Shown: positions 36,682-45,726, numbered from the stretch's first letter. The stretch is 64,000 nt of DNA from Myxococcus eversor (GCF_010894455.1 NZ_JAAIXY010000027.1:1-64000), one strand, 5' to 3'. Program-made: numbers and translations. The notes: generated by a model not told the origin, from the letters alone.

Positions 36682-37638
36682 TCAGCGAGCGCCCTTCTTG
36701 CCCTTGCGCTTCGCCGCCCCGCGAGGAGCCTTGGCCTTCGGCGCCGACCTGCCCGCCGTGGAACGCTTGGCGCTCACGGTGGCGCCGCGTCGCTTGCGGC
36801 TGAGCGCTCCCCCAGACCGCTTGCTGGTCGCCTTGGGCTTGCGCCGATTCGCCGCCGCCGCCGCGAGCTCCGCCCGGGGGGCCTTCTTCACGGCGCTCTT
36901 GCCCCGCGCCTTCGCACCCACGCGCTTCGTGGCCTGCTTCCCACGCGCCTTGCCACCACCCGCCTTGCGTCGGGCGTTCTTGCGCGCACGACCCGTCGTC
37001 TCCTCACCCGCGCTCGCCGGAGCCTCGCTCACGACGGGCGCGGCGACAGGCGCGGCCTCGACGGGCACGGGCTCACGCACCGCGACCTTCGCCACCTCGA
37101 CGCTCGCCGCCGCGACAGCCGCCTTCCTCGGGCGCCCCACCTTGCGCAGTGGGCCCGTGGGCGCCAGCCGCTTCGTCCTGGACGTCGGCGCGCCCAGCAG
37201 GTCCTCCGTGTCGCTCGCCTCCTCCGTCCACTGCAACGGGAAGGAGTCCGCGGTCAGCGGCCCCGAGGCCAGGAGCAGCGGCGCCGCCAGCTCATCCGCG
37301 CCGGAGGCCACGGCCGCCATCGCCGTCACCAGGCTGAGCGTCGTGGGCGCGGCCCCACCCAGCGGATAGAGCGCCACCGAGCCCATGTCGTTCCAGCCCA
37401 CCACCAGATAGCGGAAGGCATTCGGATGACGCGCGCGCAGCGTGCTCATCACCAGGACGAAGGCGTTGAAGCCCCCGTCATCGAAGCGCACCAGCCACTG
37501 GTTGCCGAGCGGCTGACGCACGCGCCGCAGGGGCTTGATGAGTTCGGCTCGGACCACTCCCTGGATGGCGGCGCGCTCCGAGGGGGCCGCCGTCGGAAGG
37601 ATGTCGCAAGTGAAGACGGCGAAGGAGGTTCGGGACAT
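36682..37638 (-). CDS. Protein with histone H1-like Lys/Arg/Ala-rich C-terminal tail
   Basis: The first ~150 residues look like a compact globular domain (MSRTSFAVFTCDILPT, FDDGGFNAFVLVMSTLRAR, GSVALYPLGG). From about residue 170 on the chain becomes a long basic tail of Ala, Lys, Arg and Pro (VGRPRKAAVAA, RARKNARRKAGGGKARGKQ, KRKGKKGAR). This composition resembles the eukaryotic histone H1 tail, and a GRP core (GRPRK, AT-hook-like) is present. DNA binding by the tail is inferred. The N-terminal fold is unrecognised. It is convergent with the amine oxidase gene. Confidence 0.7.
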   Translation of the reverse strand: MSRTSFAVFTCDILPTAAPSERAAIQGVVRAELIKPLRRVRQPLGNQWLVRFDDGGFNAFVLVMSTLRARHPNAFRYLVVGWNDMGSVALYPLGGAAPTTLSLVTAMAAVASGADELAAPLLLASGPLTADSFPLQWTEEASDTEDLLGAPTSRTKRLAPTGPLRKVGRPRKAAVAAASVEVAKVAVREPVPVEAAPVAAPVVSEAPASAGEETTGRARKNARRKAGGGKARGKQATKRVGAKARGKSAVKKAPRAELAAAAANRRKPKATSKRSGGALSRKRRGATVSAKRSTAGRSAPKAKAPRGAAKRKGKKGAR

Positions 37639-37795
37639 CCGGCCATCATTCCCTATCACTCACATGGCTGTCTAATGGTGCGGCCCCGATTTGCGCGAAA
37701 GGTCGCGGCCGCTGTCCACCAGACGTCGGCGGAACAGGCCCGCCACGGACCTCCAGCCCCGGAAAAGCGGGCGGAGGTCCATGGCCAAGGCCTTC

Positions 37796-39763
37796 TCAGC
37801 TCGCGGCCTGGGTGGTCGCCGCCGAGGCCGGAACCTCGGGCACCGGCGCCTTCGCGGCCTGACCCGCCACCTGCGTCAACAGCGACGTCAGCCGCCGCGC
37901 GAAGCGGTTCGGGTCGGAGATGGTGCTGCCCTCGGTGAGCAGCGCCTGGTCATGCAGGAGCTCAATCCACTCGGCCACCTGCGCCTGCGCGGGGTCCTTC
38001 TCGTGCACGGACTTCAGGTGCTCGATGACCGGATGCTTGGGATTGATCTCCAGGATGCGCTTCACGCGCGGCGTCCCCTTGCCCCGCTGCTGGAGCAGTC
38101 GCTCCAGGTACGCCGGAGAGCCTCCCTCCGGCACCACCAGGCACACCGGCGAGTCCGTGAGCCGGTCCGACACCCGCACCTCACGCACCGAGTCCTGCAG
38201 CACGTCCTTCATCCTCGCGGTGAGTCCCTTCAGCCCCTCCGAGCTCTGCTCGTGCTCCTTCTTCTGCTCGTCGGTGGACTGCAGCTTCAGGTCCGCCTGG
38301 AGCGCGGACACCAGCGGCTTGCCCTGGAACTCGCGCAGGCCCTGTGCGGCCCACTCGTCCACCGGGTCCGTCATGAAGAGGACCTCGTAGCCGCGCTGCT
38401 TCAGCGCCTCCAGATGCGGGCTGTCCTCCACCGCCTTCCGGGACTCGCCGTACATGTAATAGAGCGCCTCCTGGCCCTCCTTCATGCGCGACACGTAGTC
38501 CGCCAGCGACGTGAGCCCCTCCTCGCGCGAGCTCTCGTAGCGCAAGAGGCCGCCCAGCTTGTCCTTGTGCTCGGCCTCGGTGGCCAGCCCCTCCTTGAGC
38601 ACCGTGCCGAAGGCCTTCCAGAACGTCGTGTAGTCCTCGGGCTTGTCCTTGGCCAGCTTCTCCAGGAGGTCCAGCGACTTCTTCACCACGTGCTTGCGGA
38701 TGGCGCGCACCACCTGCGAGTCCTGGAGCAGCTCGCGCGACACGTTCAGCGGCAGGTCATCCGAGTCGATGACGCCGCGCACGAAGCGCAGCCACTGCGG
38801 CACCAGCTCCTCGCAGCGGTCCATGATGAACACGCGCTTGACGAACAGCCGCACCCCGCGCTGCTGCTGCGCGTTCAAGTCGAACGGCGGGTTCTTCGGC
38901 ACGAAGAGCAGCCCGGTGAACTGCTGGTTGCCGTCCGCCTTGAAGTGCGTCCACGCCAGCGGCATGTCCCAGTCGTGCGTCAGGTGCTTGTAGAACTCCT
39001 GATACTGCTCGTCGGTGATTTCGCTCTTCGAGCGCTGCCACAGCGCGCTCGCCTTGTTCACCACCTCCAGCGCCGCTTCCGTCTTCGCGTCGTCCCCCGT
39101 CCCGGTGGTCTTCTTCACCTGGAGCTTGATGGGGTGGCCCACGTAGTCGGAGTACTGCGTAATCAGCGAGCGCACCCGCCACTCGTCCAGGAACTCCTTC
39201 TGGTCCTCCTTCAGGTGGAGGATGACGGAGGTGCCGCGGGCGGCGCGCTCGGCGGGCTCCACGGTGAAGGAGCCGTGGGCCTCCGAGGACCACTTCCACG
39301 CCTGCGAGTCCTTGCCCGCCGCGCGGCTGACGACCTCCACCCGGTCCGCGACGAGGTACGCGCTGTAGAAGCCCACGCCGAACTGGCCGATGAGCTGCAC
39401 GTCCTTCTGCCCGCGCTGGGTCGCCATCTGGAGGAACTCGCGCGAGCCGGAGTGGGCGATGGTGCCCAGGTTCTTCACCAGCTCGTCATGGGACATGCCG
39501 ATGCCGGTGTCCTCGATGGTGAGCGTGTTCTTCTCCGCGTCGGGGATGATGCGCAGCTCCAGCTCCGGCGCATCCGACATCAGCTCCGGCTCCGTAATCG
39601 CGCGGAAGCGCAGCTTGTCGAGCGCGTCCGACGCGTTCGACACCAGCTCCCGCAGGAAGATCTCCTTGTGGCTGTAGAGCGAGTTGATGACCAGGCTGAG
39701 GAGCTGGTTGATCTCCGCCTGGAAGGCGTGGGTTTCCCGCTGGGGGGGAGCTTCGACGGTCAT
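37796..39763 (-). CDS. htpG: Hsp90-family chaperone HtpG
   Basis: The N-terminal ATPase domain shows the Hsp90 family motifs [27 protein letters not shown] and [17 protein letters not shown]. The middle and C-terminal domains follow, giving 655 residues. HtpG is a cytoplasmic ATP-dependent chaperone for late folding of client proteins. The ATG at 39763 ([10 protein letters not shown]) is preferred; a short longer frame exists. The C-terminus ends in an Ala/Thr-rich tail. No heat-shock promoter was identified with confidence. Confidence 0.97.
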
Positions 39764-39912
39764 GGGTACAGGGCCTCCGGGCGCCCGGGTGGGCGGCAAA
39801 GCGTCGTCTCCCCATAACCATGGAAAACAGCCTGTCGAGGAGAGGGCGCCCGGGAGCCTGCCTCCGGGCCGGGCCCGTGAAGGCCTGACCCCCGGGTCCC
39901 CCCTCGAGTGGG

Positions 39913-40713
39913 TTACAGGGGAGGGTAGATGGGCGGGTAGTTGTAGCCGAAGTTGCTGTCCCAGTACGTCTGTCCGTTCACCTCATAGCGGACATAGAAG
40001 GCCGGGGTGCCCGTCACGGCGGGAATCCGGGCCAGCCAGCGCTCCACGCCCTGGGCGTTGGGGCTGGAGACGTAGGAGTAGCCCACGGTGTACCCGGAGG
40101 TGAAGGTGGCGGCGACCTCGTGCGAGGTGGCCCACCCGTCCGTGGAGTACACCACGGTGACGCTCTTCGAATAGGACAGGTTCTTCACGTCGATGCCGAT
40201 GTCCACGTCGCCGTTGGCCTGCCAGTAGCTCGTGGCCACCAGCACGTTGGCGCGCGGTACCAGCGGCCCGTCCGCGCGGCCCAGGTGGTAGTTGGCCCCG
40301 CCGTTGTTGTCCCAGTACGTCTGGCCGTTCGCGGTGAGCTTCGCCACGAACTCCAAGTCCCGCGTCGGCTGGGGCGCCGTCCCCCAGCTCTGGTACTGCC
40401 GCGTCACCTTCCACAACTCGTAGCCCGCGCCCGCGTCGCCCGCGTAGGCGGCGGCCAGGTCCGTCCAGGTGCCGTCGGGCTGCTTGTCGTGGATGGCCAC
40501 CTGCTTCTCGTAGGCCAGGTTCTTCACCACCAACAGATACGTGACGTCCTGCCACGTCTGCCCATAGCGGCTGCCCACCGTGCTCACCGCCTTGAGCAAC
40601 TTCACCTCATCCGCCGCGCGCGCGGAGGCCGACGAGAGGCCCACGGCGAGCCCGGCCAGCAGGCACAGCGCCGCGCGCCACCGGGAGAGAAGAGAGAGTC
40701 GGTTCGTCGTCAT
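39913..40713 (-). CDS. Secreted protein with two CBM21-like carbohydrate-binding modules
   Basis: A signal peptide (LCLLAGLAVGLSSASARA) is followed by two related modules (~residues 35-145 and ~150-265). Both contain the CBM21-type pattern: a VKNL-Y-K strand, then W in a strand such as DGTW or DGWAT, ending NGQTYWDNN or NGQTYWDSN with GxNY. CBM21 binds starch or glycogen in known proteins, so an extracellular polysaccharide-binding role is inferred. No catalytic domain is fused. Starts at 40728 and 40722 are possible; 40713 has a GAGGA 8 bases upstream. Confidence 0.75.
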   Translation of the reverse strand: MTTNRLSLLSRWRAALCLLAGLAVGLSSASARAADEVKLLKAVSTVGSRYGQTWQDVTYLLVVKNLAYEKQVAIHDKQPDGTWTDLAAAYAGDAGAGYELWKVTRQYQSWGTAPQPTRDLEFVAKLTANGQTYWDNNGGANYHLGRADGPLVPRANVLVATSYWQANGDVDIGIDVKNLSYSKSVTVVYSTDGWATSHEVAATFTSGYTVGYSYVSSPNAQGVERWLARIPAVTGTPAFYVRYEVNGQTYWDSNFGYNYPPIYPPL

Positions 40714-40728
40714 CGCAAGCATCCTCAT

Positions 40729-40750
40729 GAGCCCGCCTGATGACGGGCTC
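40729..40750 (-). promoter_or_regulatory. Hairpin just upstream of the CBM21 gene start
   Basis: GAGCCCG and CGGGCTC form a perfect 7-base stem with an 8-base loop. It ends right where the first possible ATG (40728) begins. If that ATG is used, the stem would hide its ribosome-binding site; if 40713 is used, the stem lies in the leader. Confidence 0.35.
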
Positions 40751-40751
40751 C

Positions 40752-40798
40752 CGGAACCTGGGGAATCCAGGGCTGTCGCATGTTGGCAGCAGGTTCCG
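40752..40798. promoter_or_regulatory. Perfect 9-base inverted repeat in divergent promoter region
   Basis: CGGAACCTG (40752-40760) and CAGGTTCCG (40790-40798) are exact inverted copies separated by 29 bases. They lie between the divergent CBM21 gene and the metallopeptidase gene. The spacing places the centres 38 bases apart, which would suit two binding sites for a dimeric regulator acting on both genes. Confidence 0.4.
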
Positions 40799-40905
40799 AC
40801 GCGCGTCGCGTCATGCGTGTGGGGACCGTCGGGTTGAAATGTTCTGACGGACACGGGGGCGACGCGGTGCTGGGAGGGCGCACGGGGTTGGAGTAGGGAA
40901 GGGTT

Positions 40906-42624
40906 ATGAACCGAACCCTCCTGTCCCTGCTCGGGGCGGTGCTGCTGTCCGGCTCCGCTGTCGCCGAGGAGAAAGTCCCCACGTCGTTCCCCGACGCCGC
41001 GGAGCTGCAGCGGCTCACCGCGCGCTTCGCCCCGGTGGAGCTGCGGGTGGACCTGAAGGCCCTGCCCGACAACGAGCGCCGCGCGCTGGCCCGCATCGTC
41101 CAGGCCTCGCAGTTGATGGACGCGCTGTTCCTGCGTCAGCGCTGGGCGGGCAACGAGACGGTGCTGCTGAACCTCCTGGGAGACGAGTCGCCCCTGGGCC
41201 GCGCGCGCCTGCACGCGTTCCTGTTGGACAAGGGCCCGTGGAACAGCCTCGACGAGGGGCGGCCCTTCCTGCCCGGAGTGCCTCCGAAGCCGGAGGCCGG
41301 CAACTTCTATCCGGCCGGCTCCACCAAGGCGGAAGTGGAGGCATGGATAAAGGCGCTGCCCGAGGCGCAGCAGAAGGAGGCCACGGGCTTCTACACGACC
41401 ATCCGCGAGGGCACCGACGGCAAGTTCATCTCCGTGCCGTACAGCGTGGAGTACCAGGGTGAGCTGGCCCTGGCCGCCGCCCTGTTCCGCGAGGCCGCCG
41501 CGCTGACGAAGCAGCCCACGCTCAAGGCGTTCCTCACCTCGCGCGCGGACGCGTTCCTGTCCAACGACTACTACGCCAGCGAAGTCGCGTGGATGAAGCT
41601 GGACGCGAGCATCGAGCCCACCGTCGGTCCCTACGAGGTCTACGAGGACGGCTGGTTCAACTACAAGGCCGCGTTCGAGGCCTTCGTGGGCCTGCGCGAC
41701 GACACGGAGACGGACAAGCTGTCCAAGTTCAGCGACCACCTCCAAGGCCTGGAGAGCAACCTCCCCATCGACGCGAAGCTGCGCAACCCGAAGCTGGGCG
41801 CGCTGGCCCCCATCCGCGTCGTCAACAGCCTCTACTCCTCCGGCGACGCCAACCGCGGCGTGCAGACTGCGGCGTACAACCTGCCCAACGACGAGCGCGT
41901 CACGGAGGCCATGGGCTCCAAGCGGGTCATGCTGAAGAACGTGCAGGAGGCCAAGTTCGAGCGGGTGCTGGTGCCCATCGCCAAGGTGGCGCTCTCCGCG
42001 AAGGACCAGCAGGACGTCGCCTTCGACGCCTTCTTCACGCACATCCTGATGCACGAGCTGATGCACGGCCTGGGGCCGCACAACATCACCGTGGGCGGCA
42101 AGGCGACGACGGTGCGGCAGGCGCTCCAGGTGGCCTCCAGCGCGCTCGAGGAGGCCAAGGCGGACATCTCCGGCCTGTGGGCGCTCCAGCGGCTGATGGA
42201 CACGGGCGTCATCGACAAGTCGATGGGCCGCACCATGTACACGACGTTCCTGGCGTCCTCGTTCCGCTCCATCCGCTTCGGCACGGACGAGGCGCATGGC
42301 AAGGGCGTGGCCCTGCAGCTCAATCACTTCCTCGACACCGGCGCGGTGAAGGTCAACGCGGATGGCACCTTCTCCGTGGTGCCGGCGAAGATGAAGCAGT
42401 CCGTCACCTCCCTGACGAAGCAGTTGATGGAAATCCAGGGGAAGGGCGACCGGAAGGCGGCCGAGGCCCTGCTGGCGAAGATGGGCGTGGTGCGGCCTCC
42501 GGTGCGCAAGGTGCTGGAGCGCCTGAAGGACGTTCCGGTGGACATCGCGCCCCACTACGTCACGGCGGAGGAGCTCGTTCGCGAGGTGACCGCACCCGCG
42601 GCCGACACCGGCGTGCGGAAGTAG
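40906..42624 (+). CDS. Secreted M49-like (dipeptidyl peptidase III-type) zinc metallopeptidase
   Basis: The protein (572 residues) begins with a signal peptide (LLSLLGAVLLSGSAVAEE). The zinc-binding HELMH is at ~383-387, and a downstream EEAKAD (~416-421) supplies the third ligand, as in the EExxAD motif of the M49 family. Unlike classical DPP III, the first motif is HExxH rather than HExxGH. No inhibitory domain is seen. The enzyme would cleave peptides in the periplasm or outside. The next rightward gene follows after 78 bases. Confidence 0.7.
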   Translation: MNRTLLSLLGAVLLSGSAVAEEKVPTSFPDAAELQRLTARFAPVELRVDLKALPDNERRALARIVQASQLMDALFLRQRWAGNETVLLNLLGDESPLGRARLHAFLLDKGPWNSLDEGRPFLPGVPPKPEAGNFYPAGSTKAEVEAWIKALPEAQQKEATGFYTTIREGTDGKFISVPYSVEYQGELALAAALFREAAALTKQPTLKAFLTSRADAFLSNDYYASEVAWMKLDASIEPTVGPYEVYEDGWFNYKAAFEAFVGLRDDTETDKLSKFSDHLQGLESNLPIDAKLRNPKLGALAPIRVVNSLYSSGDANRGVQTAAYNLPNDERVTEAMGSKRVMLKNVQEAKFERVLVPIAKVALSAKDQQDVAFDAFFTHILMHELMHGLGPHNITVGGKATTVRQALQVASSALEEAKADISGLWALQRLMDTGVIDKSMGRTMYTTFLASSFRSIRFGTDEAHGKGVALQLNHFLDTGAVKVNADGTFSVVPAKMKQSVTSLTKQLMEIQGKGDRKAAEALLAKMGVVRPPVRKVLERLKDVPVDIAPHYVTAEELVREVTAPAADTGVRK

Positions 42625-42647
42625 CCACGCTCGCTGGCACGCCCCCA

Positions 42648-42669
42648 CGCACGGCGAGTTTCCCGTGCG
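42648..42669. terminator. Hairpin after the metallopeptidase gene
   Basis: CGCACGG and CCGTGCG form a perfect 7-base stem with an 8-base loop, 24 bases beyond the metallopeptidase stop. No T-run follows, so termination is uncertain; it might instead slow or protect transcripts. Confidence 0.3.
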
Positions 42670-42702
42670 CGGCGGGCGGACCGGCCCCATGAGTCAGGAG
42701 AG

Positions 42703-43488
42703 ATGGAGAACTCGGCCCGCTATCGGTCGGCCCCGCTTGGACCCTGGGGCGTCCTCGTCGCGCTCGTCCTCATCGGCGCGTGGGGGACGCATCTGGCGTG
42801 GATGCTGCTGTCGCCCGAGCTGCCCTGGGACTCCCCGCTCACCTGGCTGCACGTCGCCTTCCAGGCGTGGCTGTGCACCGGCCTGTTCATCACCGGCCAT
42901 GACGCCATGCACGGCACCGTGGCCCGGCGGGCCTGGGTGAACGAGACGGTGGGCACCATCGCCTGCTTCCTCTTCGCCGGCCTGTCGTACCGCCGACTGG
43001 TGCTCAACCACCACGCCCACCACGAGCAGCCCACGGGCGAGGCGGACCCGGACTTCTCCACGCGCACCCAGTCTTTCTGGCCCTGGCTGGGGACGTTCAT
43101 GGCCCGCTACACCACGCTGCCCCAGTTGGGGGTGATGGCGGCCAAGTTCAACATCTTCGTCTTCATGGGTGTCTCCCAGCCGCGCATCCTCGCGTTCTGG
43201 GTGCTGCCCGCCGTGCTGGGCACGCTGCAGCTCTTCTACTTCGGCACCTACCAGCCGCACCGCCGCCCGGACACGCCGGACATGGCGCCCCACCACGCGC
43301 GCACCCTGCCGCGCAACCACCTGTGGGCCATGCTGTCGTGCTTCTTCTTCGGCTACCACTGGGAGCACCACCAGTCCCCCGGCACGCCCTGGTGGCGGCT
43401 GTGGCGGGTGAAGGACGCTCGCACGGAGGCGTCCCGTGCCTCGGCGGCGTCCCGCGATGTAACGGCCGGACGGGTTGGCCCGTTATAA
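42703..43488 (+). CDS. crtW: Beta-carotene ketolase (CrtW-type desaturase fold)
   Basis: The three His boxes of membrane di-iron carotenoid ketolases are present: HDAMH (66-70), HHAHH (103-107) and HWEHH (219-223). The motif GEADPDF follows the second box, and the hydrophobic helices between fit a four-helix membrane enzyme of ~260 residues. It would add a keto group to the ring of beta-carotene-type pigments. The Met at 42703 is preceded by a strong AGGAGAG. No other carotenoid gene lies nearby, so it must work with enzymes encoded elsewhere. Confidence 0.85.
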   Translation: MENSARYRSAPLGPWGVLVALVLIGAWGTHLAWMLLSPELPWDSPLTWLHVAFQAWLCTGLFITGHDAMHGTVARRAWVNETVGTIACFLFAGLSYRRLVLNHHAHHEQPTGEADPDFSTRTQSFWPWLGTFMARYTTLPQLGVMAAKFNIFVFMGVSQPRILAFWVLPAVLGTLQLFYFGTYQPHRRPDTPDMAPHHARTLPRNHLWAMLSCFFFGYHWEHHQSPGTPWWRLWRVKDARTEASRASAASRDVTAGRVGPL

Positions 43489-43494
43489 AGGGGC

Positions 43495-44487
43495 ATGAGC
43501 GACAAGCCGCCCGAGGAACCGCCCGGCTCCGAAATCACCCCTGAACCGCTCTACCTGCGCCGCCGCGAGCTGTTGAAGAACGCGGGCCTGTTCGCCGGCA
43601 CCGCCGCCGCCGTCGCGGGAGGCCTGTACCTCCTGAGCGGCAAGCAGCGCCGCGCCATGGACGCCTATGTCCCGGACGCGGGGCGGGTGACGGGGCCCGT
43701 GGCGAAGGCGTCCGGTGAGTTCGACACGGACGAGCCGCGCACGCCGTACGAGGACGTCACCACGTACAACAACTTCTACGAGCTGGGCCTGGACAAGAAC
43801 GACCCGGCGCGGCTGGCGCACCTCCTCAAGCCCCGGCCGTGGACCGTCGCCATCGACGGCGAGGTGCACGAGCCCCAGACGGTGGACATCGACCAGTTGC
43901 TCTCCTGGTTCTCCATGGAGGAGCGCGTCTACCGGATGCGCTGCGTGGAGGCGTGGTCCATGGTGATTCCATGGCTGGGCTTCCCGCTGGCCGCGCTGCT
44001 GTCCCGGGTGAAGCCCACCAGCCACGCGCGCTACGTGTCCTTCACCACGCTGATGGACCCGGAGCAGCTCCCCGGTCAGAAGCGCGGGGTGCTGGACTGG
44101 CCCTATGTGGAAGGGCTGCGGCTGGATGAGGCGATGCACCCGCTCACCTTCATGGCCATGGGGCTGTATGGCCGGCAGCTCCCCGCGCAGAACGGCGCCC
44201 CGCTGCGGCTCGTCGTCCCGTGGAAGTATGGCTTCAAGGGCATCAAGTCGATTGTCCGCATCAGCCTCACGCGCGAGCAGCCCTTCACCACGTGGAACCT
44301 CGCGGGGCCCGAGGAGTACGGCTTCTACGCCAACGTGAATCCCGCCGTGGCGCACCCGCGCTGGAGCCAGGCCACCGAGCGGCGCATCGGCGAGGGACTG
44401 GAGCGCCGCCCCACGCTGCCCTTCAACGGCTACGCCGAGCAGGTGGCCCACCTCTACGCGGGGTTGGACCTGCGGAAGAACTACTGA
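43495..44487 (+). CDS. msrP: Periplasmic methionine-sulfoxide reductase catalytic subunit
   Basis: MsrP repairs oxidised methionines in periplasmic proteins with a molybdopterin cofactor. A twin-arginine signal (LRRRELLKNAGLFAGTAAAVAG) is present. The molybdenum-coordinating Cys is Cys150 in RMRCVEAW. The rest matches the sulfite-oxidase fold (VVPWKYGFKGIKSI, TTWN). At 330 residues it has normal length. The msrQ start follows after three bases. Confidence 0.95.
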   Translation: MSDKPPEEPPGSEITPEPLYLRRRELLKNAGLFAGTAAAVAGGLYLLSGKQRRAMDAYVPDAGRVTGPVAKASGEFDTDEPRTPYEDVTTYNNFYELGLDKNDPARLAHLLKPRPWTVAIDGEVHEPQTVDIDQLLSWFSMEERVYRMRCVEAWSMVIPWLGFPLAALLSRVKPTSHARYVSFTTLMDPEQLPGQKRGVLDWPYVEGLRLDEAMHPLTFMAMGLYGRQLPAQNGAPLRLVVPWKYGFKGIKSIVRISLTREQPFTTWNLAGPEEYGFYANVNPAVAHPRWSQATERRIGEGLERRPTLPFNGYAEQVAHLYAGLDLRKNY

Positions 44488-44490
44488 GCC

Positions 44491-45117
44491 ATGGCCTCGC
44501 CTCCCTACCCCTGGCTCAACCCCGCGCTCGCCGTGGGTGGCCTCTCGCCGCTGGCGCTCCTCGCCGTGCAGGGCCCGCGGGGCGCGCTGGGGCCCAACGC
44601 GGTGGAGGCGGCGCTCAACCAGACGGGGCTGCTCGCGCTGGTGCTGTTGATGGCGTCACTGGCCTGCACGCCGTTGAAGCTCGTCTCCGGGTGGACGTGG
44701 CCGGTGCGCATCCGCCGCACGCTGGGCCTGTTGGCCTTCACGTACGCGTGCGCGCACTTCCTCACGTACCTGGTGCTGGACCAGGGCTTGTCGCTCAACG
44801 CGTTGCTGGAGGATTTGGTGAAGCGCCCCTTCATCACCGTGGGCTTCACCGCGCTGGTGCTGCTGGTGCCGCTGGCCGTCACCTCCACGAATCGCTGGGT
44901 GCGCCGGCTGGGCTTTCCGCGCTGGCAGCGCCTGCACCGGCTGGCCTACGTGGCCGCGGCGCTGGGCGTGGTGCACTTCGTGTGGCGGGTGAAGCAGGAC
45001 GTCACCGAGCCGCTCATCTACGGCGCGGTGCTGGCCGTGCTGTTCGCGGTGCGCGTGGGAGAGGCGATGCGAAAACGCCGGGCCCGCACCGCTTCGGCGG
45101 CCCGGAACCCGGCGTGA
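44491..45117 (+). CDS. msrQ: Methionine-sulfoxide reductase heme-binding subunit
   Basis: MsrQ is a b-heme membrane protein that feeds electrons to MsrP. The 208-residue chain has six hydrophobic helices, with conserved His in the YACAHFLTYL, RLHRLAYVA and LGVVHFVW stretches that would ligate heme. It follows msrP closely, forming the msrPQ operon. The C-terminal end (Arg/Ala-rich) overlaps a terminator-like structure of the opposite-strand gene. Confidence 0.94.
   Translation: MASPPYPWLNPALAVGGLSPLALLAVQGPRGALGPNAVEAALNQTGLLALVLLMASLACTPLKLVSGWTWPVRIRRTLGLLAFTYACAHFLTYLVLDQGLSLNALLEDLVKRPFITVGFTALVLLVPLAVTSTNRWVRRLGFPRWQRLHRLAYVAAALGVVHFVWRVKQDVTEPLIYGAVLAVLFAVRVGEAMRKRRARTASAARNPA
45072..45114 (-). 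terminator. Terminator-like hairpin with T-run for the receiver gene
   Basis: CGCCGGG (45076-45082) and CCCGGCG (45108-45114) form a perfect 7-base stem with extra inner pairing. Read leftward, the stem is followed by TTTT (AAAA at 45072-45075). It lies 30-70 bases after the stop of the receiver gene, inside the msrQ coding sequence on the other strand. Confidence 0.5.
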
Positions 45118-45142
45118 GTGACGGCGCGAGCCGCGTGGGCGA

Positions 45143-45628
45143 CTACTTGCGCGGCAGCGGGAGGATGGTGTCCACCAGCGTCATCAGCTGGGCGCAGCTC
45201 ACCGGCTTGCGGACGAAGGCGCTGATGCCGGCCTTCTGACCCAGGGCGCGGACCTCCGCCACGTTCGGGTCTCCCGTCATCATCAGGATGGGGACCTTGG
45301 CCAGCTTGGGATTGGGGTTGGCGCGAATCTGCGCCGCGAAGTCGGCGCCGTTCATCCCGTCCATGTGGAAGTCGGTCAGGACGAGGTCGACGGTCTCCGC
45401 CTCGGCCACCTTCAGTCCCTCTTCGGCGGACTCCGCCTCCAGGAACTCGAAGTTGCGGGCCATGAGGTAGATTTTCAGCAGCGTCCGGATGGAGCGGCTG
45501 TCGTCCACCAGCAGCACGCGCTGGGGTGCCGCACCCGTGGCGGGCCGGCTGCCTCCCAGAGGGCGCGCCGGGTCCGTCGTGGTGCGGTTGGGAACGGGCT
45601 CTGGAGAGGGGAGGGTGCCGGCCTTCAT
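45143..45628 (-). CDS. CheY-like response regulator (single receiver domain)
   Basis: After a ~35-residue Pro/Thr-rich leader, a complete receiver domain follows. It has the acidic pair in VLLVDDSRSIR, the phospho-acceptor Asp in DLVLTDFHMDGMNG, the switch Thr in MMTGD, and the Lys in FVRKPVS. No output domain is fused, so it acts by protein-protein contact. No histidine kinase lies in the window. I take the start at 45628 (MKAGTLPSPE); the longer frame to 45691 lacks support. Confidence 0.92.
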   Translation of the reverse strand: MKAGTLPSPEPVPNRTTTDPARPLGGSRPATGAAPQRVLLVDDSRSIRTLLKIYLMARNFEFLEAESAEEGLKVAEAETVDLVLTDFHMDGMNGADFAAQIRANPNPKLAKVPILMMTGDPNVAEVRALGQKAGISAFVRKPVSCAQLMTLVDTILPLPRK

Positions 45629-45681
45629 CGGATCATCAACCTCTGGTGGGGCTGTCCCCCTGGAGACCCAATCATGTTGAC

Positions 45682-45726
45682 GGAAGGACATGCCGAAGTC
45701 AAAGCACCGTCCTTCCTCTCCTTTTT
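45682..45726 (+). terminator. Terminator-like inverted repeat with T-run
   Basis: GGAAGGAC (45682-45689) and GTCCTTCC (45709-45716) form a perfect 8-base stem, and CTTTTT follows at 45721. This is a good rightward terminator, although the nearest rightward gene (msrQ) ends about 560 bases earlier. It may stop antisense transcription through the receiver gene. Confidence 0.4.

Noticed and set aside
39913..42690. A 925-codon minus-strand frame joining the CBM21 protein to sequence upstream
   Set aside because: The upstream two-thirds is antisense to the metallopeptidase gene; the signal peptide near 40713 marks the real start.
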